Made by a program: the position numbers and the translations under genes
Part shown: positions 8,917-19,100 of the stretch, piece after piece
How positions within the stretch are numbered: position 1 is the stretch's first letter
How the letters are laid out: each line of letters opens with the position of its first letter
Notes under the pieces: generated by a model
The model's database searches: none
What the model saw: the letters and a program-made list of their open reading frames with translations, nothing else
Told to the model about the DNA's origin: nothing
Assembly: GCF_008370045.1 (NCBI RefSeq)
Contig: NZ_VOBN01000022.1
Location: forward strand, 1-64,000
Length of the DNA: 64,000 nt
Source: Pseudomonas sp. ANT_J12
GTDB taxonomy: Bacteria; Pseudomonadota; Gammaproteobacteria; Pseudomonadales; Pseudomonadaceae
Reading direction: 5' to 3'

Positions 8917-9618
8917 TCAAGGTTTTTTCTGGGCGACAGAGCTGGCGAGGTATTGGGTGATGACCTCGACACCGCGATTGAGGTGATGCTCCAGCAGTTT
9001 TACCGCGCGTTCGGTGTCCCGGTCTTCGACGGCTCGCAACAGGTCCCGGTGATCTTCCTGGGACAGCTTGCCCAGGCCCATCGCTTCGAGGTTGAAGCGC
9101 AGGAAGCGCTCTTCTTCGTTCAACCCGTCTTCCACCAGGCGCAATAACCGGCGATTGGGTGCCTTGTTGTACAAGGTCATGTGAAACAGCCGATTGAGCC
9201 GACCGAGCTCGGTGTAGTTGTGCTCGGTTTCCAATTCGTCGATGTAGCGGGCAGCCAGTTCGAAATCGGCGGCTTCAAGCAAGGGAATCGAGCGGCGCAG
9301 TGCTTCGGATTCAAGCAGGATGCGCAGTTCATAGGTTTCAGCGGCGTCGCCCTGAACCAGCGCGGCGACCACGGCGCCTTTGTGGGCGACCACATTGAGC
9401 AACGCTTGCGCCTCGAGCTGGCGCAACGCTTCGCGCACCGGCATGCGGCTGACACCGAACAGGTCGGCCAGGTCTTGCTGGCGCAGGGCGGTACCGCACG
9501 GGATGCGCCCGTCGAGAATGGCCGAGCGCAGGGTTTCTTCAATAACCGAACGCGCCAGATGAGCGGGTATCGGCCCGTTGACCTTGATGCTGTTTAACGG
9601 ATTGGGCTTCTGTGTCAC
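8917..9618 (-). CDS. GntR-family transcriptional regulator, FCD subfamily
   Basis: DNA-binding regulator of 233 residues. It has an N-terminal winged helix (LADLFGVSRMPVREALRQLE is the recognition-helix region) and an all-helical FCD ligand domain, often metal-dependent, with acids and histidines at NRLFHMTLY and EDHRDLLRAV. The frame opens at GTG 9666, but I prefer GTG 9618. A site with AGGG precedes it, and the perfect palindrome at 9649-9660 then lies 31 bp upstream of the start, as expected for an autoregulatory operator, rather than inside the gene. That palindrome is identical to the word known as the Caulobacter VanR operator, so the protein belongs to the VanR/FadR-like binding class. 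The ligand is unknown. The neighbouring pvf operon is a plausible target. Confidence 0.88.
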   Translation of the reverse strand: MTQKPNPLNSIKVNGPIPAHLARSVIEETLRSAILDGRIPCGTALRQQDLADLFGVSRMPVREALRQLEAQALLNVVAHKGAVVAALVQGDAAETYELRILLESEALRRSIPLLEAADFELAARYIDELETEHNYTELGRLNRLFHMTLYNKAPNRRLLRLVEDGLNEEERFLRFNLEAMGLGKLSQEDHRDLLRAVEDRDTERAVKLLEHHLNRGVEVITQYLASSVAQKKP

Positions 9619-9648
9619 TACTACGCACCCTGAATGACTGAAGTTGTT

Positions 9649-9660
9649 ATTGGATCCAAT
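9649..9660. promoter_or_regulatory. Perfect VanR-type palindrome upstream of gntR
   Basis: ATTGGATCCAAT, a perfect 12-bp palindrome, lies just downstream of a candidate -10 element for the minus-strand gene. The same 12-mer is the known operator of the GntR-type VanR of Caulobacter. It is probably the autoregulatory site. Confidence 0.65.
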
Positions 9661-9662
9661 GG

Positions 9663-9691
9663 ACACTAGTGACTGTTATACACGTTGTCAA
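9663..9691 (-). promoter_or_regulatory. Candidate sigma-70 promoter of gntR
   Basis: On the minus strand, TTGACA (complement of 9686-9691) and TAGTGT (complement of 9663-9668) are 17 bp apart and directly precede the palindromic operator. The -10 element is weak. Confidence 0.45.
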
Positions 9692-9812
9692 ACCTTGTAA
9701 AAGAACGCTGCAACAATACCTCACGCCCGTCACTTTGTAGGATCTGTCTTGCGCGGCAATCTTTTTATGATCAGCCACATATCAAGTCTAGCGTGGCAAC
9801 AGTGATTGCACC

Positions 9813-10577
9813 GTGCCATTGTCTTTTATCGAGCTAAGCTTCACCATCAACCGATTCCCACCTGCCTACCCTGGATGCCTTGCATTGGCGGTACGTTTCG
9901 CGATCCCTCGGATGATGCGCTGGCTGTGCTGCGCGCTGCTGCTGGCCGGCGTCATGCTGGGCGGGTTGCATGCCGACTGGGATTTTTCCCTGATCAGCCA
10001 TCGCGCTCAGGCCATTTACGGGCCGTTGGGCGAGGGGCAGCAACGCATCGATGCCTGGCAGCGTTTGCTGGCGACCCAGAAGCAGGTCGGCGAGATGGAA
10101 AAGCTCAACGTGGTGAACCAGTTCTTCAATAAACAGATGCGCTACGAAGAAGACATCGACCTGTGGCACGAAGTCGACTATTGGGAAACCCCGATCGAAG
10201 CCTTGTGGAAAGGCGCCGGCGACTGCGAAGACTACGCCATCGCCAAATACTTCAGCCTGCGCCATCTCGGGGTGTCCAGTGACAAACTGCGCATCACCTA
10301 CGTCAAGGCGTTGCGCCTGAATCGGGCGCACATGGTATTGACCTACTATTCGACGCCCGAGGCGATGCCGCTGGTGCTCGACAGTCTGATCAACGAGATC
10401 AAACCCGCCAGCCAGCGAACCGATTTGCTGCCGGTCTACTCTTTCAATGCCGAAGGCTTGTACCTGCCCGGCGCCAAGGGCAACAAGAAAGTCGGCGACA
10501 CCAAGCGCCTGTCCCGTTGGCAGGATGTGTTGAAGAAAATGCAGGCCGAAGGATTTCCGGTCGAGACGACTAACTAG
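9813..10577 (+). CDS. lapG: LapG periplasmic transglutaminase-like cysteine protease
   Basis: Protease of 254 residues, bacterial transglutaminase-like cysteine peptidase family. It cuts the N-terminal retention module of LapA and so frees cells from the biofilm when c-di-GMP is low. The catalytic triad is visible as C138 (GDCEDYA), H173 (NRAHMVL) and D190 (VLDSL), close to C135/H172/D189 of the P. fluorescens Pf0-1 enzyme. The acids beside the cysteine are those that bind calcium in the family. A hydrophobic export segment lies at about 35-52 (MRWLCCALLLAGVMLGG), consistent with periplasmic location. The frame starts at GTG 9813; a start near the signal segment is also possible. lapD follows 14 bp later. 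Confidence 0.95.
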   Translation: MPLSFIELSFTINRFPPAYPGCLALAVRFAIPRMMRWLCCALLLAGVMLGGLHADWDFSLISHRAQAIYGPLGEGQQRIDAWQRLLATQKQVGEMEKLNVVNQFFNKQMRYEEDIDLWHEVDYWETPIEALWKGAGDCEDYAIAKYFSLRHLGVSSDKLRITYVKALRLNRAHMVLTYYSTPEAMPLVLDSLINEIKPASQRTDLLPVYSFNAEGLYLPGAKGNKKVGDTKRLSRWQDVLKKMQAEGFPVETTN

Positions 10578-10591
10578 GAGCACGCGCTCAG

Positions 10592-12538
10592 ATGTCTTTG
10601 TTCAAACAGCTGTTGATCGCTATCTGCCTGTTCCTTGTGGTCGCCTTCACTGGCAGCTTCATGGTCAGCCTGGAGAGCTCGCGCACCCAGTACGTCAACC
10701 AGTTGCGCTCCCACGCCCAGGACGCCGCCACGGCGCTCGCATTGTCCCTGACGCCCAATATTGATGACCCGGCGATGGTCGAGTTGCTGGTCAGTTCGAT
10801 CTTCGACAGCGGCTACTACGCGAGCATCCGCGTGGTCGACCTCAAGACGGATCAAACCATCGTCGAGCGCAGCGGCATTCCGGCGGTGAACAACGTGCCG
10901 GACTGGTTCGTCAAAATGATCGGCCTGGAGCCGGCCGGTGGTGATGCACTGGTCAGCCGGGGTTGGGAACAAGCGGCGCGGGTCGAGGTGGTCAGCCACC
11001 CGATGTTCGCCCTGGCCAAGTTGTGGCAGAGCGCGCTCGGTAGTCTCGGCTGGTTGCTGATCTGCGGCGCGGTGAGTGCGGTGTTGGGCGCGCTGCTGTT
11101 GCGTCGGCAATTGAAACCGCTGGACTACATGGTCCAGCAATCCCACGCCATCGCCCGTCGCGAGTTCCTCAGCCTGCCGGAACTGCCGCGCACCCCGGAA
11201 CTGCGCCGGGTAGTGCAGGCGATGAACCAGATGGTCGAGAAGCTCAAGGCGCTGTTCCAGGAGCAGGCCGAGCGCAGCGAAAAACTGCGGGTCGAGTCGT
11301 ATCAGGACAACCTCACCGGCCTCGCCAACCGGCGCTATTTCGAAATGCAATTGAACGCCCGGGTGAGCAACCCGGAGCAGGCCAGTTCCGGTTATCTGTT
11401 GCTGTTGCGAGTCAAGGACCTGGCCGGTTTGAACCAGCGCCTGGGCGGTCAACGCACCGATGATTTATTGAAAGCGGTGGGCGAGCAATTATCCCGCGAG
11501 TGCGCCAAATACCCGGAAACCCAGAACCTCGTGACGCGGATTCGCGGCGGCGAATTTGCCGTGCTGGCGCCGGGCCTGGTGCGCGAAGAAGCGCTGCAAC
11601 TGGCACAGAACCTCGACAGTGCATTGGCCAGTTTGCACGCGACCGGTGCCACCGATGTGGCGTCGGTGGCGTCCATCGGGTTGGCGCCGTTTGTTCATGG
11701 CGACTCGCCGCAAGCGGTGCTCGGCCTGGCGGATCAGGCGTTGGCGCAGGCCGAAGGCCAGGGCGAATCGAGCTGGGCGTGCCTGGACCACAGCGCCTCG
11801 GCCAGTGTCGGCGACGACCATCATGCCTGGCACAATTTGCTGGATGTGGCGCTGAATCAGCAGCGCTTCGAGTTGTACTTCCAACCGGTGGTGGCGGCAC
11901 AAGACACCACACTGGTGCTGCATTACAAGGTGTTGTCGCGCTTGATCGATGATCAGGGTCAGACCATCCCCGCCGGACGCTTTCTGCCGTGGCTGGAGCG
12001 CTTTGGCTGGACCGCGCGGCTGGATCGGCTGATGCTGGAATTGGTGCTGGAGCAAATGGCCGGGCATGAAGAGTCCCTGGCGCTGAACCTGTCGTCGGCG
12101 ACCCTGGCGGATCCGCAGGCGTTGAATCGAGTCTTCGAGATCTTGCGTCAGCACTCGAACCAGGGTGAGCGCCTGACCCTGGAAATCGGCGAAGAGCAAT
12201 TGCCCGAACAAGCGGTGCTGGAACAACTGACCCGGCGTCTGCGCGAGCTGGGCTTCTCCCTGAGCCTGCAACGGTTTGGCGGGCGGTTCAGCATGATCGG
12301 CAACCTGGCACGGCTGGGGTTGGCGTATCTGAAGATCGATGGCAGCTACATTCGGGCGATTGACCAGGAAAGTGACAAGCGTCTGTTCATCGAGGCGATC
12401 CAGCGGGCGGCGCACAGCATTGATTTGCCGTTGATCGCCGAGCGGGTCGAGACAGAGGGGGAGCTGTCGGTGATTCGCGAGATGGGGTTGTATGGGGTTC
12501 AGGGGCAGTTGTTTGGTGAGCCCAAGCCCTGGAAGTAA
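10592..12538 (+). CDS. lapD: LapD inner-membrane c-di-GMP receptor
   Basis: Protein of 648 residues. TM1 is at about 5-25. A periplasmic output domain that binds LapG comes next, then TM2 near 150-170, a HAMP/S-helix, a degenerate GGDEF domain (RGGEF at about 318-322) and a degenerate EAL domain in which the EAL triplet reads KVL (about 446-448). Both catalytic motifs are lost exactly as in characterised LapD, so it is a receptor and not an enzyme. With c-di-GMP bound it sequesters LapG and keeps LapA on the surface. It forms an operon with lapG. Confidence 0.96.
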   Translation: MSLFKQLLIAICLFLVVAFTGSFMVSLESSRTQYVNQLRSHAQDAATALALSLTPNIDDPAMVELLVSSIFDSGYYASIRVVDLKTDQTIVERSGIPAVNNVPDWFVKMIGLEPAGGDALVSRGWEQAARVEVVSHPMFALAKLWQSALGSLGWLLICGAVSAVLGALLLRRQLKPLDYMVQQSHAIARREFLSLPELPRTPELRRVVQAMNQMVEKLKALFQEQAERSEKLRVESYQDNLTGLANRRYFEMQLNARVSNPEQASSGYLLLLRVKDLAGLNQRLGGQRTDDLLKAVGEQLSRECAKYPETQNLVTRIRGGEFAVLAPGLVREEALQLAQNLDSALASLHATGATDVASVASIGLAPFVHGDSPQAVLGLADQALAQAEGQGESSWACLDHSASASVGDDHHAWHNLLDVALNQQRFELYFQPVVAAQDTTLVLHYKVLSRLIDDQGQTIPAGRFLPWLERFGWTARLDRLMLELVLEQMAGHEESLALNLSSATLADPQALNRVFEILRQHSNQGERLTLEIGEEQLPEQAVLEQLTRRLRELGFSLSLQRFGGRFSMIGNLARLGLAYLKIDGSYIRAIDQESDKRLFIEAIQRAAHSIDLPLIAERVETEGELSVIREMGLYGVQGQLFGEPKPWK

Positions 12539-12544
12539 CCCGCT

Positions 12545-12679
12545 GATCGTTCCCGCGCTCTGCGTGGGAATGCCTCCAGGGACGCTCCGCGTTCCAGCCT
12601 CACTGCCGGCATTGCGCCTGGCACCGTTGTGACGCAGAGCGTCACGGGCTGCATTCCCACGCAGAGCGTGGGAACGATC
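12545..12679. repeat. Paired REP elements (BIME), GTTCCCACGC family
   Basis: Two inverted copies of a sequence around GATCGTTCCCACGCTCTGCG (left 12545-12573, right 12651-12679) enclose a further inverted GACGC/GCGTC pair. The same family recurs at 25947-26053. Confidence 0.8.
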
Positions 12680-12685
12680 TAAAAA

Positions 12686-12710
12686 GACCGGGGTTAGATC
12701 AACCCCGTCT
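12686..12710 (-). terminator. Terminator overlapping the stop codon of the gene at 12694-13032
   Basis: Read on the minus strand, ACGGGGTT-GATCT-AACCCCGGTC is followed by TTTTT. The stop codon TAA lies inside the stem. Confidence 0.75.
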
Positions 12711-13032
12711 CATCATCATCAATCAAATGGCTCAACCCACCCAACGCTTCCCGGGCCTGGGTCCGGTCCATCAGCTTGGCCTGGGCGGCGGCCGGCAGGT
12801 CGGTGACGCGGATCACGCCTTTGCTGGTCAGCACCTGGATCAAGTCGTCGAGTACCCGGATCATTTCCAAGTCGCTCTGCTTGAGCTGCTTGAGGCTGGT
12901 TTCCATCACTTCGTTGGCGTACCAGGCCTGAATCTCGTGATTGTCGGCCGGCAGTGTTTCCGTGGCCTCGGCGTAGGCCGCGGCTTCCACGCGCACCAAT
13001 TGGCCTTGCGCATCGCGTTGCACGTAAAACAT
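12694..13032 (-). CDS. Conserved hypothetical protein of the lap locus
   Basis: Soluble, acidic 112-residue protein. The N-terminal 30 residues (MFYVQRDAQGQLVRVEAAAY) look like a beta hairpin. The rest is helical, with a coiled-coil-like stretch (ANEVMETSLKQLKQSDLEMI) and a second helical part (DLPAAAQAKLMDRTQAREAL). Homologues in Pseudomonas are sometimes labelled tryptophan synthase subunit beta, but nothing resembling TrpB is present, so I regard that name as wrong. GAGGGA precedes ATG 13032. A gene of this kind also sits between lapD and lapA in other fluorescent pseudomonads, as far as I recall. The function is unknown. Confidence 0.8.
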   Translation of the reverse strand: MFYVQRDAQGQLVRVEAAAYAEATETLPADNHEIQAWYANEVMETSLKQLKQSDLEMIRVLDDLIQVLTSKGVIRVTDLPAAAQAKLMDRTQAREALGGLSHLIDDDETGLI

Positions 13033-13144
13033 TGAGCATCCCTCAGAAATGGACCAGCGTCATGCTGTCAGCAGCATAGGCCAACTGGTGGCGAGTATGC
13101 GGTGCGGCGACGAAATCGTCACCGGTGACATAGGCGCAAACGTG

Positions 13145-13169
13145 ACGGCCGCCCCATAAGGGCGGCCGT
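13145..13169. terminator. Strong hairpin downstream of lapA
   Basis: ACGGCCGCCC-CATAA-GGGCGGCCGT is a perfect 10-bp GC-rich stem just after the lapA stop codon. The T-run is on the plus-strand side, so for lapA it may act as a 3' barrier and weak terminator. Confidence 0.6.
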
Positions 13170-13180
13170 TTTACGTTGGA

Positions 13181-16100
13181 TCAGCTGTTGTTGTGGTCGA
13201 CTTTGATGGTCGGATCGCTGCCGGCAATCAACGAGTGCAGGTTGGCGGTAGACCAGTTGTTACCTTCCAGTTTGATCGTCACGTCCGGCGTCGCCGCCGC
13301 GGCATCCGCCGAGTTGAACTTGCCGGCCGAGCTGACCTGCAACGACGACACGCCGTCAACGGTGGAGATCTTCAGGAAGTTGTCGATGGTGCTGCCGGTT
13401 TCACCCTGCAACAGATCGCGCAGGTCGATACGGTCACCTTCGCTGGCCTTGAAGTCCTTGATCACGTCGCTGCCGGTGTCGCCCGCCTTCCACACGAAGG
13501 TGTCGGCACCCGAGCCGCCAATCAGGATGTCGTTGCCCGAACCGCCGATCAGCGTGTCGTTACCGGTGCCGCCGAGCAGGATGTCATTGCCTTTGCCGCC
13601 ATCGAGCAGGTCGTTACCGCCCGAGCCGAACAGGATGTCATTGCCTGCGCCGCCCAGCAGTGTGTCGTTGCCGTCGTGGGCGCCGGACACGTCGAACGTG
13701 GTGTAGTGCTCGGTCACGAACTGATGCACGTTGCTGGTGGTGACTTTGCTGACGTCCACGCCGGTCTGCTGGGCGACGAACGCCTGCATGGCCTGGTAAC
13801 CCTCGCCGGCGATGCCGTTGAAGCTCACCAGGTCGCCGAACAGGATGTCGTTGCCGTCACCGCCATTGACCGTGTCGGAACCTGGCAGCGTCGCTTCGGT
13901 GTGACCGATGATCGAGTTGGCCAGGTCATTGGGGTTGATGTTGGTTTGCGGCGTTTTGTCCGAGTCGTACGGCTTGAGGTCGTTGAGCGTGACATCGCTG
14001 TTCAGGCCAATGGCTTCGACGTTCGACAGGCTACCCAACAACGCGAAGCTGCTGCTGGCGTTGTCGATGGTGGTCTGGGTGGTGCTGCTGCCACTGCCCG
14101 CCAGCGCCGACAACTCGTAGGTGCCATCGCCCTGGGCGTGAACGGTGCCGAGGTTGCTGGAGTCCCAGCCACCCCACCAGTTGGCGGTTTTCAGCGTCGC
14201 GACGCCCGCACTGTTGATGTTCAGGATGTGCGTGCTGTCGATGGTCGTGGAGAACGTGTCGCCCGGTTTGTAGTTGCTGGTTTTCACCACGTCGTCGAGT
14301 TTCACGTTGCTGTACAGCGTCGGGTTGGTCTGCTCGCCGCTCTGGTAGTAGGTCGGCTTGCCGTCGGTGATGAAATACGTGAGGTTCTTCGCCCCGGTGT
14401 TGGCCACTGCATCGGCGCTCTGGAACCAGTTGGCCGTGGTCTTGAACACGTCCTCGTAGTTGGTGCCGCCGCCCGACGCCATCGAGTTCAGGACGGCCTT
14501 GAGCGAGGCCAGCGCGTTCGGGTCGTTCAGGTTGACCGACACCGACTTGTTGACCTGGGTATCGAAGTCCACCAGGAAGATGTTCACGGTGCCCGAGTTG
14601 CCGCCCATGCTCTGCTTGAGGGTGTTGAACACCGACGTCAGCGAGTCCTTGGCCGCGTTGATCGACGACGCGCTCATGCTGCCCGAGCTGTCGACCATGA
14701 AGGCGATGTTGTAGTTGGTGCCCGGCACCACGGTCAGGCCGCCGATGTCGGCGACGATGATGTCGTTGCCGTCGGTACCGGTGACGGTGTCGCTGGCCGA
14801 GGTGGCAGTGATCGCGTTGTACGTCGCCGGGAAAACGGTGACCGGGATCTGCGCCGTGCTGATGGCCGAACCGCCCAGGGCCTCGGTGGAGGTCGAGGTC
14901 ACGGTCAGGTTGAACTGGCCGTTGTAGTACGGCGGCGGGGTCACGGTCAGGGTGCCGAGGTTCCAGCCGGTGACGTTGGCTTCGCCGACCGTCGCGGTGG
15001 CGGTGAAGGTGTGGCCGGCGCCATCGGTGAGGATCGAGCCTGCCGGGATGCCGCTGATTTTAACGCTCAGGCTTTCGGAGCCGTCGGTGTCGGTCAGTGC
15101 AGTCTTTATCGCGGACAGGTGAACGCTGGTGCCTTCGAAACCGGTATTGAGTTTGTAGCCGTCGTAGTAACCCTCACCGCCCGTGCCATGCAGGTCGGAG
15201 ACGGTTACGCCGGACGCGGCCAGATCCGCCACGCCGGTGTACAACGGCACGCCCGCGCTGCTCAGATCGACCGGTGTCGCGCCATTGACCGACAGGTTGA
15301 CGTCATAGCTGCCTGGGCCGCTCTGGTTGTGGTGGTAGATGTCGAGGGTGTAGTAGCCGCTGGCGGTCGGGGTGAACGAACCGCTCAAGCTGCCGCCCGC
15401 ACCCCACAGGGCGGACGCGACGTTCTTGCCGCCAATGGTCACCAGCAGGCTGTCATCGCCAGAACCGCTGAAGGTGTAGGTCTTGCCGGCTTCGAGGTAG
15501 ATCAGGCCGGAAGTTTTCGATGCCGTACCCGCTGCGACACTGCCGTCGGACTGCACGTTGGTCACGTTGGTGCTGGAGTTCGGTGTACCCGCCGCGTCGA
15601 TCACCGACTTGAGCGTGCCAGTCGGCGCGCCGCTGCCGTCGGTGCCCAGGCCCGACAGACCGGTCCAGACTTCCTTGATCAGCCCGGTGGATTTGACGCT
15701 GTTGTCCGCAACGGTCAGGGACGGTGCATCGGCGACCGGCGTGATGTCGATTTTGATCGTGCCGGTGTTGCCCAGCAATTGACCGTCGGTTGGCTGGAAC
15801 TTGATCTGCGCGTAGTCCGCCTGATTGTTACCCAGGCCGGTGCCGCCGTAGCCGTTGGTCCCGGATTCGTTAGCGTCCGGAGTGAAACGCAGCTTGCCGG
15901 CGTCAATGTCAGCCTTGGTGAAGGTCTGGTTGTTGGTGACGTCGGTCCAGGTCGAGCCATTCAGGTACTGCAACTTGCCTTCGCCCGGCAGGCCGGTGAT
16001 TTTCACCCCCAGGCTCGCGGCCGGGCTGTCGACATCACTGACGCCGAAGGTCGACCAGCCGAGGATCAGCGGGGTGTCTTCGGTACCGGTGACATTGGCT

Positions 16101-19100
16101 GGCGCAGCGGTCGGCGCATCGTTCACAGCGACCACGTTGACGGTGGTGGTTGCGACGTTCGAGTAGTTACCGCCATCGGTCACGGTCACGGTGATGATCC
16201 GCGGCACGGTGCTTGGGTCTTCACTGTTGTTGGTGAAGCTGATGTTCTTGATCGCCTGCATGTAGTCGGCCAGCGTCGCGTTGCCCGACAGGGTCAGCGT
16301 CACCGTGCCGTTGGTGCTGTTGGCATTGATGGTGATGCCGTTGACGCTGTTGCCCAGGTTCAGCGCATCGCCGTCCTGACGGTTGGTCAGTACCACGGTC
16401 GCGCCGGTCAGCATCGTGCTGTCCGGGTCGGTGATTTTCAGGTCGGTGTCGGCAATCGACACGCCCGCGCCCGGGGTGTTTTCGGTGAAGGTCACGTTGT
16501 AGTTGGCACCAGTGGCACCGCTGGAGTTGTTGGCATCCAGGTCGATGACCGGCGGCGCATCGTTGTCGATGATCGAGGTGCTGACGCTGCCATTGGTGGC
16601 GCTGACTGCGAGGTTCTCGAAGTTGCCGCCGGTGGCCGAGTCGATCTTGACCACGAAGTTTTCGGTGCCTTCGGTGATCTTGTCGTCAATGGTCGCCACG
16701 TTGAAGCTGGCGCTGCTGGCGCCGGCCGGGATCTTCACGGTGTACACACCGGTGAAGTCCGAACCGTCGGCGGCGGTGCCGCTGTAGACGATTTTCAGCG
16801 TCACGTCGGTTTGCGCCGGGTGCGTCAGGCTGACGGTGTAGCTGGCGGTCTGGCCTTCGGTCACCGAGGTGCTGCCGGTGATGCTGACTTCGGTCTTGTC
16901 GATGGTGTCGGTGACAGTGGTCGAAACGACTGACTTGTTCGCGCCGATGGCTTCGAGGTTACCGCCGCTGGCGCTCTTGATCGAGTCAGTGACAGTCGGT
17001 GCGCCGATGTAGAAATCGTTGCCCGCGATGACTGGCAAGCTGCCGGAGCTCTGGCCAACGGCGATGGTGATCACCTTGCCGCTGTCCAGGGTGACGGTCA
17101 CCGGCTCGTTGTGCGCAGTGACCAGGTTGCCTTTGGCGTCGGTCAGGGTTGCGGTGTAGGTGATCGTGCCGTTTTCATTCACGGTTGGCGAGGCGGTCAA
17201 CGTCACGGTAGTCGTGTCATTGACGTCATTCACCGTAGTGGTGACCGGCGTTTTGTTCGGCGCAACGGCTTCGAGGTTGCCACCAGCCGCATCCTTGATG
17301 GATTCGGCCACGGTGGTCGGGCCTTTGTAGACGTCGTTGCCCGCGATGACCGGCAGGCTGCCGGAGCTTTCACCGACGGCAATGGTGATCACCTTGCCGC
17401 TGTTCAGGGTGACGGTCACAGGCTCGTTGTGCGCGGTGACCAGGTTGCCTTTGGCGTCGGTCAGGGTTGCGGTGTAGGTGATCGTGCCGTTTTCATTCAC
17501 CGTCGGTGAGGCGGTCAACGTCACGGTAGTCGTGTCATTGACGTCATTCACCGTAGTGGTGACCGGCGTTTTGTTCGGCGCAACGGCTTCGAGGTTGCCA
17601 CCGGCCGCATCCTTGATGGATTCGGCCACGGTGGTCGGGCCTTTGTAGACGTCGTTGCCGGCCGCCACGGCCAAGATCCCGGAGCTTTCACCCACAGCGA
17701 TGGTGATCACCTTGCCGCTGTTCAGGGTGACGGTCACGGGTTCGTTGTGCGCGGTGACCAGGTTGCCTTTGGCATCGGTCAGGGTCGCGGTGTAGGTGAT
17801 GGTGCCGTTCTCGGCAACGCCTGGGGTCGCGGTCAGGGTTACCGTGGTGGCGTCATTGACGTCGCTGACGATGGTCGTGGCTGGCGTAGTGTTCGGCGCA
17901 ACGGCTTCGAGGTTGCCACCGGCCGCTTCCTTGATGGATTCGGAGACGGTGGTTGGACCTTTATAGACGTCATTGTCCGCCGTGACCGGCAGGCTGCCGG
18001 AGCTTTCACCCACAGCGATGGTGATCACCTTGCCGCTGTTCAGCGTCACGGTCACGGGCTCGTTGTGCGCGGTGACGAGATTGCCTTTGGCGTCGGTCAG
18101 GGTCGCGGTGTAGGTGATCGTGCCGTTTTCATTCACGGTCGGCGATGCAGTGAGCGTCACGGTCGTCGCGTCATTCACGTCGCTGACGATGGTCGTGGCT
18201 GGCGTCGTGTTTGGCGCGACGGCTTCGAGGTTGCCACCGGCTGCTTCCTTGATCGACTCGGAAACGGTGGTCGGACCTTTGTAGACGTCGTTGTCCGCCG
18301 TGACCGGCAAGCTACCGGAGCTTTCACCGACCGCGATGGTGATCACCTTGCCGCTGTTCAGGGTGACGGTGACGGGCTCGTTGTGCGCAGTGACCAGGTT
18401 GCCTTTGGCATCAGTCAGGGTCGCGGTGTACGTGATGGTGCCGTTTTCATTCACGGTCGGCGAGGCAGTGAGCGTCACAGTCGTTGCGTCATTCACATCG
18501 CTGACGATGGTGGTCGCAGGCGTAGTGTTCGGCGCGACGGCTTCCAAATTTCCGCCCGAGGCATCCTTGATCGACTCGGAAACGGTGGTTGGGCCTTTGT
18601 AGACGTCGTTGTCCGCCGTGACCGGCAAGCTACCGGAGCTTTCACCGACCGCGATGGTGATGACTTTGCCGCTGTTCAGGGTGACGGTGACGGGTTCGTT
18701 GTGCGCGGTGACCAGGTTGCCTTTGGCATCGGTCAGGGTCGCGGTGTAGGTGATCGTGCCGTTTTCATTCACGGTCGGTGAGGCGGTCAACGTCACGGTC
18801 GTTGCGTCATTCACGTCGCTGACGATGGTAGTGGCTGGCGTGGTGTTTGGCGCAACGGCTTCCAAATTCCCGCCCGAGGCATCCTTGATCGACTCGGAAA
18901 CGGTGGTCGGACCTTTATAGACGTCATTGTCCGCCGTGACCGGCAGGCTACCGGAGCTTTCACCGACCGCGATGGTGATCACCTTGCCGCTGTTCAGCGT
19001 CACGGTGACGGGCTCGTTGTGCGCAGTGACCAGGTTGCCTTTGGCGTCGGTCAGGGTCGCGGTGTAGGTGATCGTGCCGTTCTCCGCAACACTCGGGGTC

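Noticed and set aside
8689-9147. 152-codon plus-strand frame between pvfA and gntR
   Set aside because: Half of it is the antisense of gntR and the remainder has no domain or convincing start.
12694-13032. Name tryptophan synthase beta subunit for the small lap-locus gene
   Set aside because: At 112 residues it lacks the PLP-binding lysine region and all TrpB motifs.
13193-16933. 1246-codon open frame on the plus strand opposite lapA
   Set aside because: It is an antisense shadow of lapA: composition is biased (V, G, R rich), it has no domain, and it follows the codon periodicity of the real gene.
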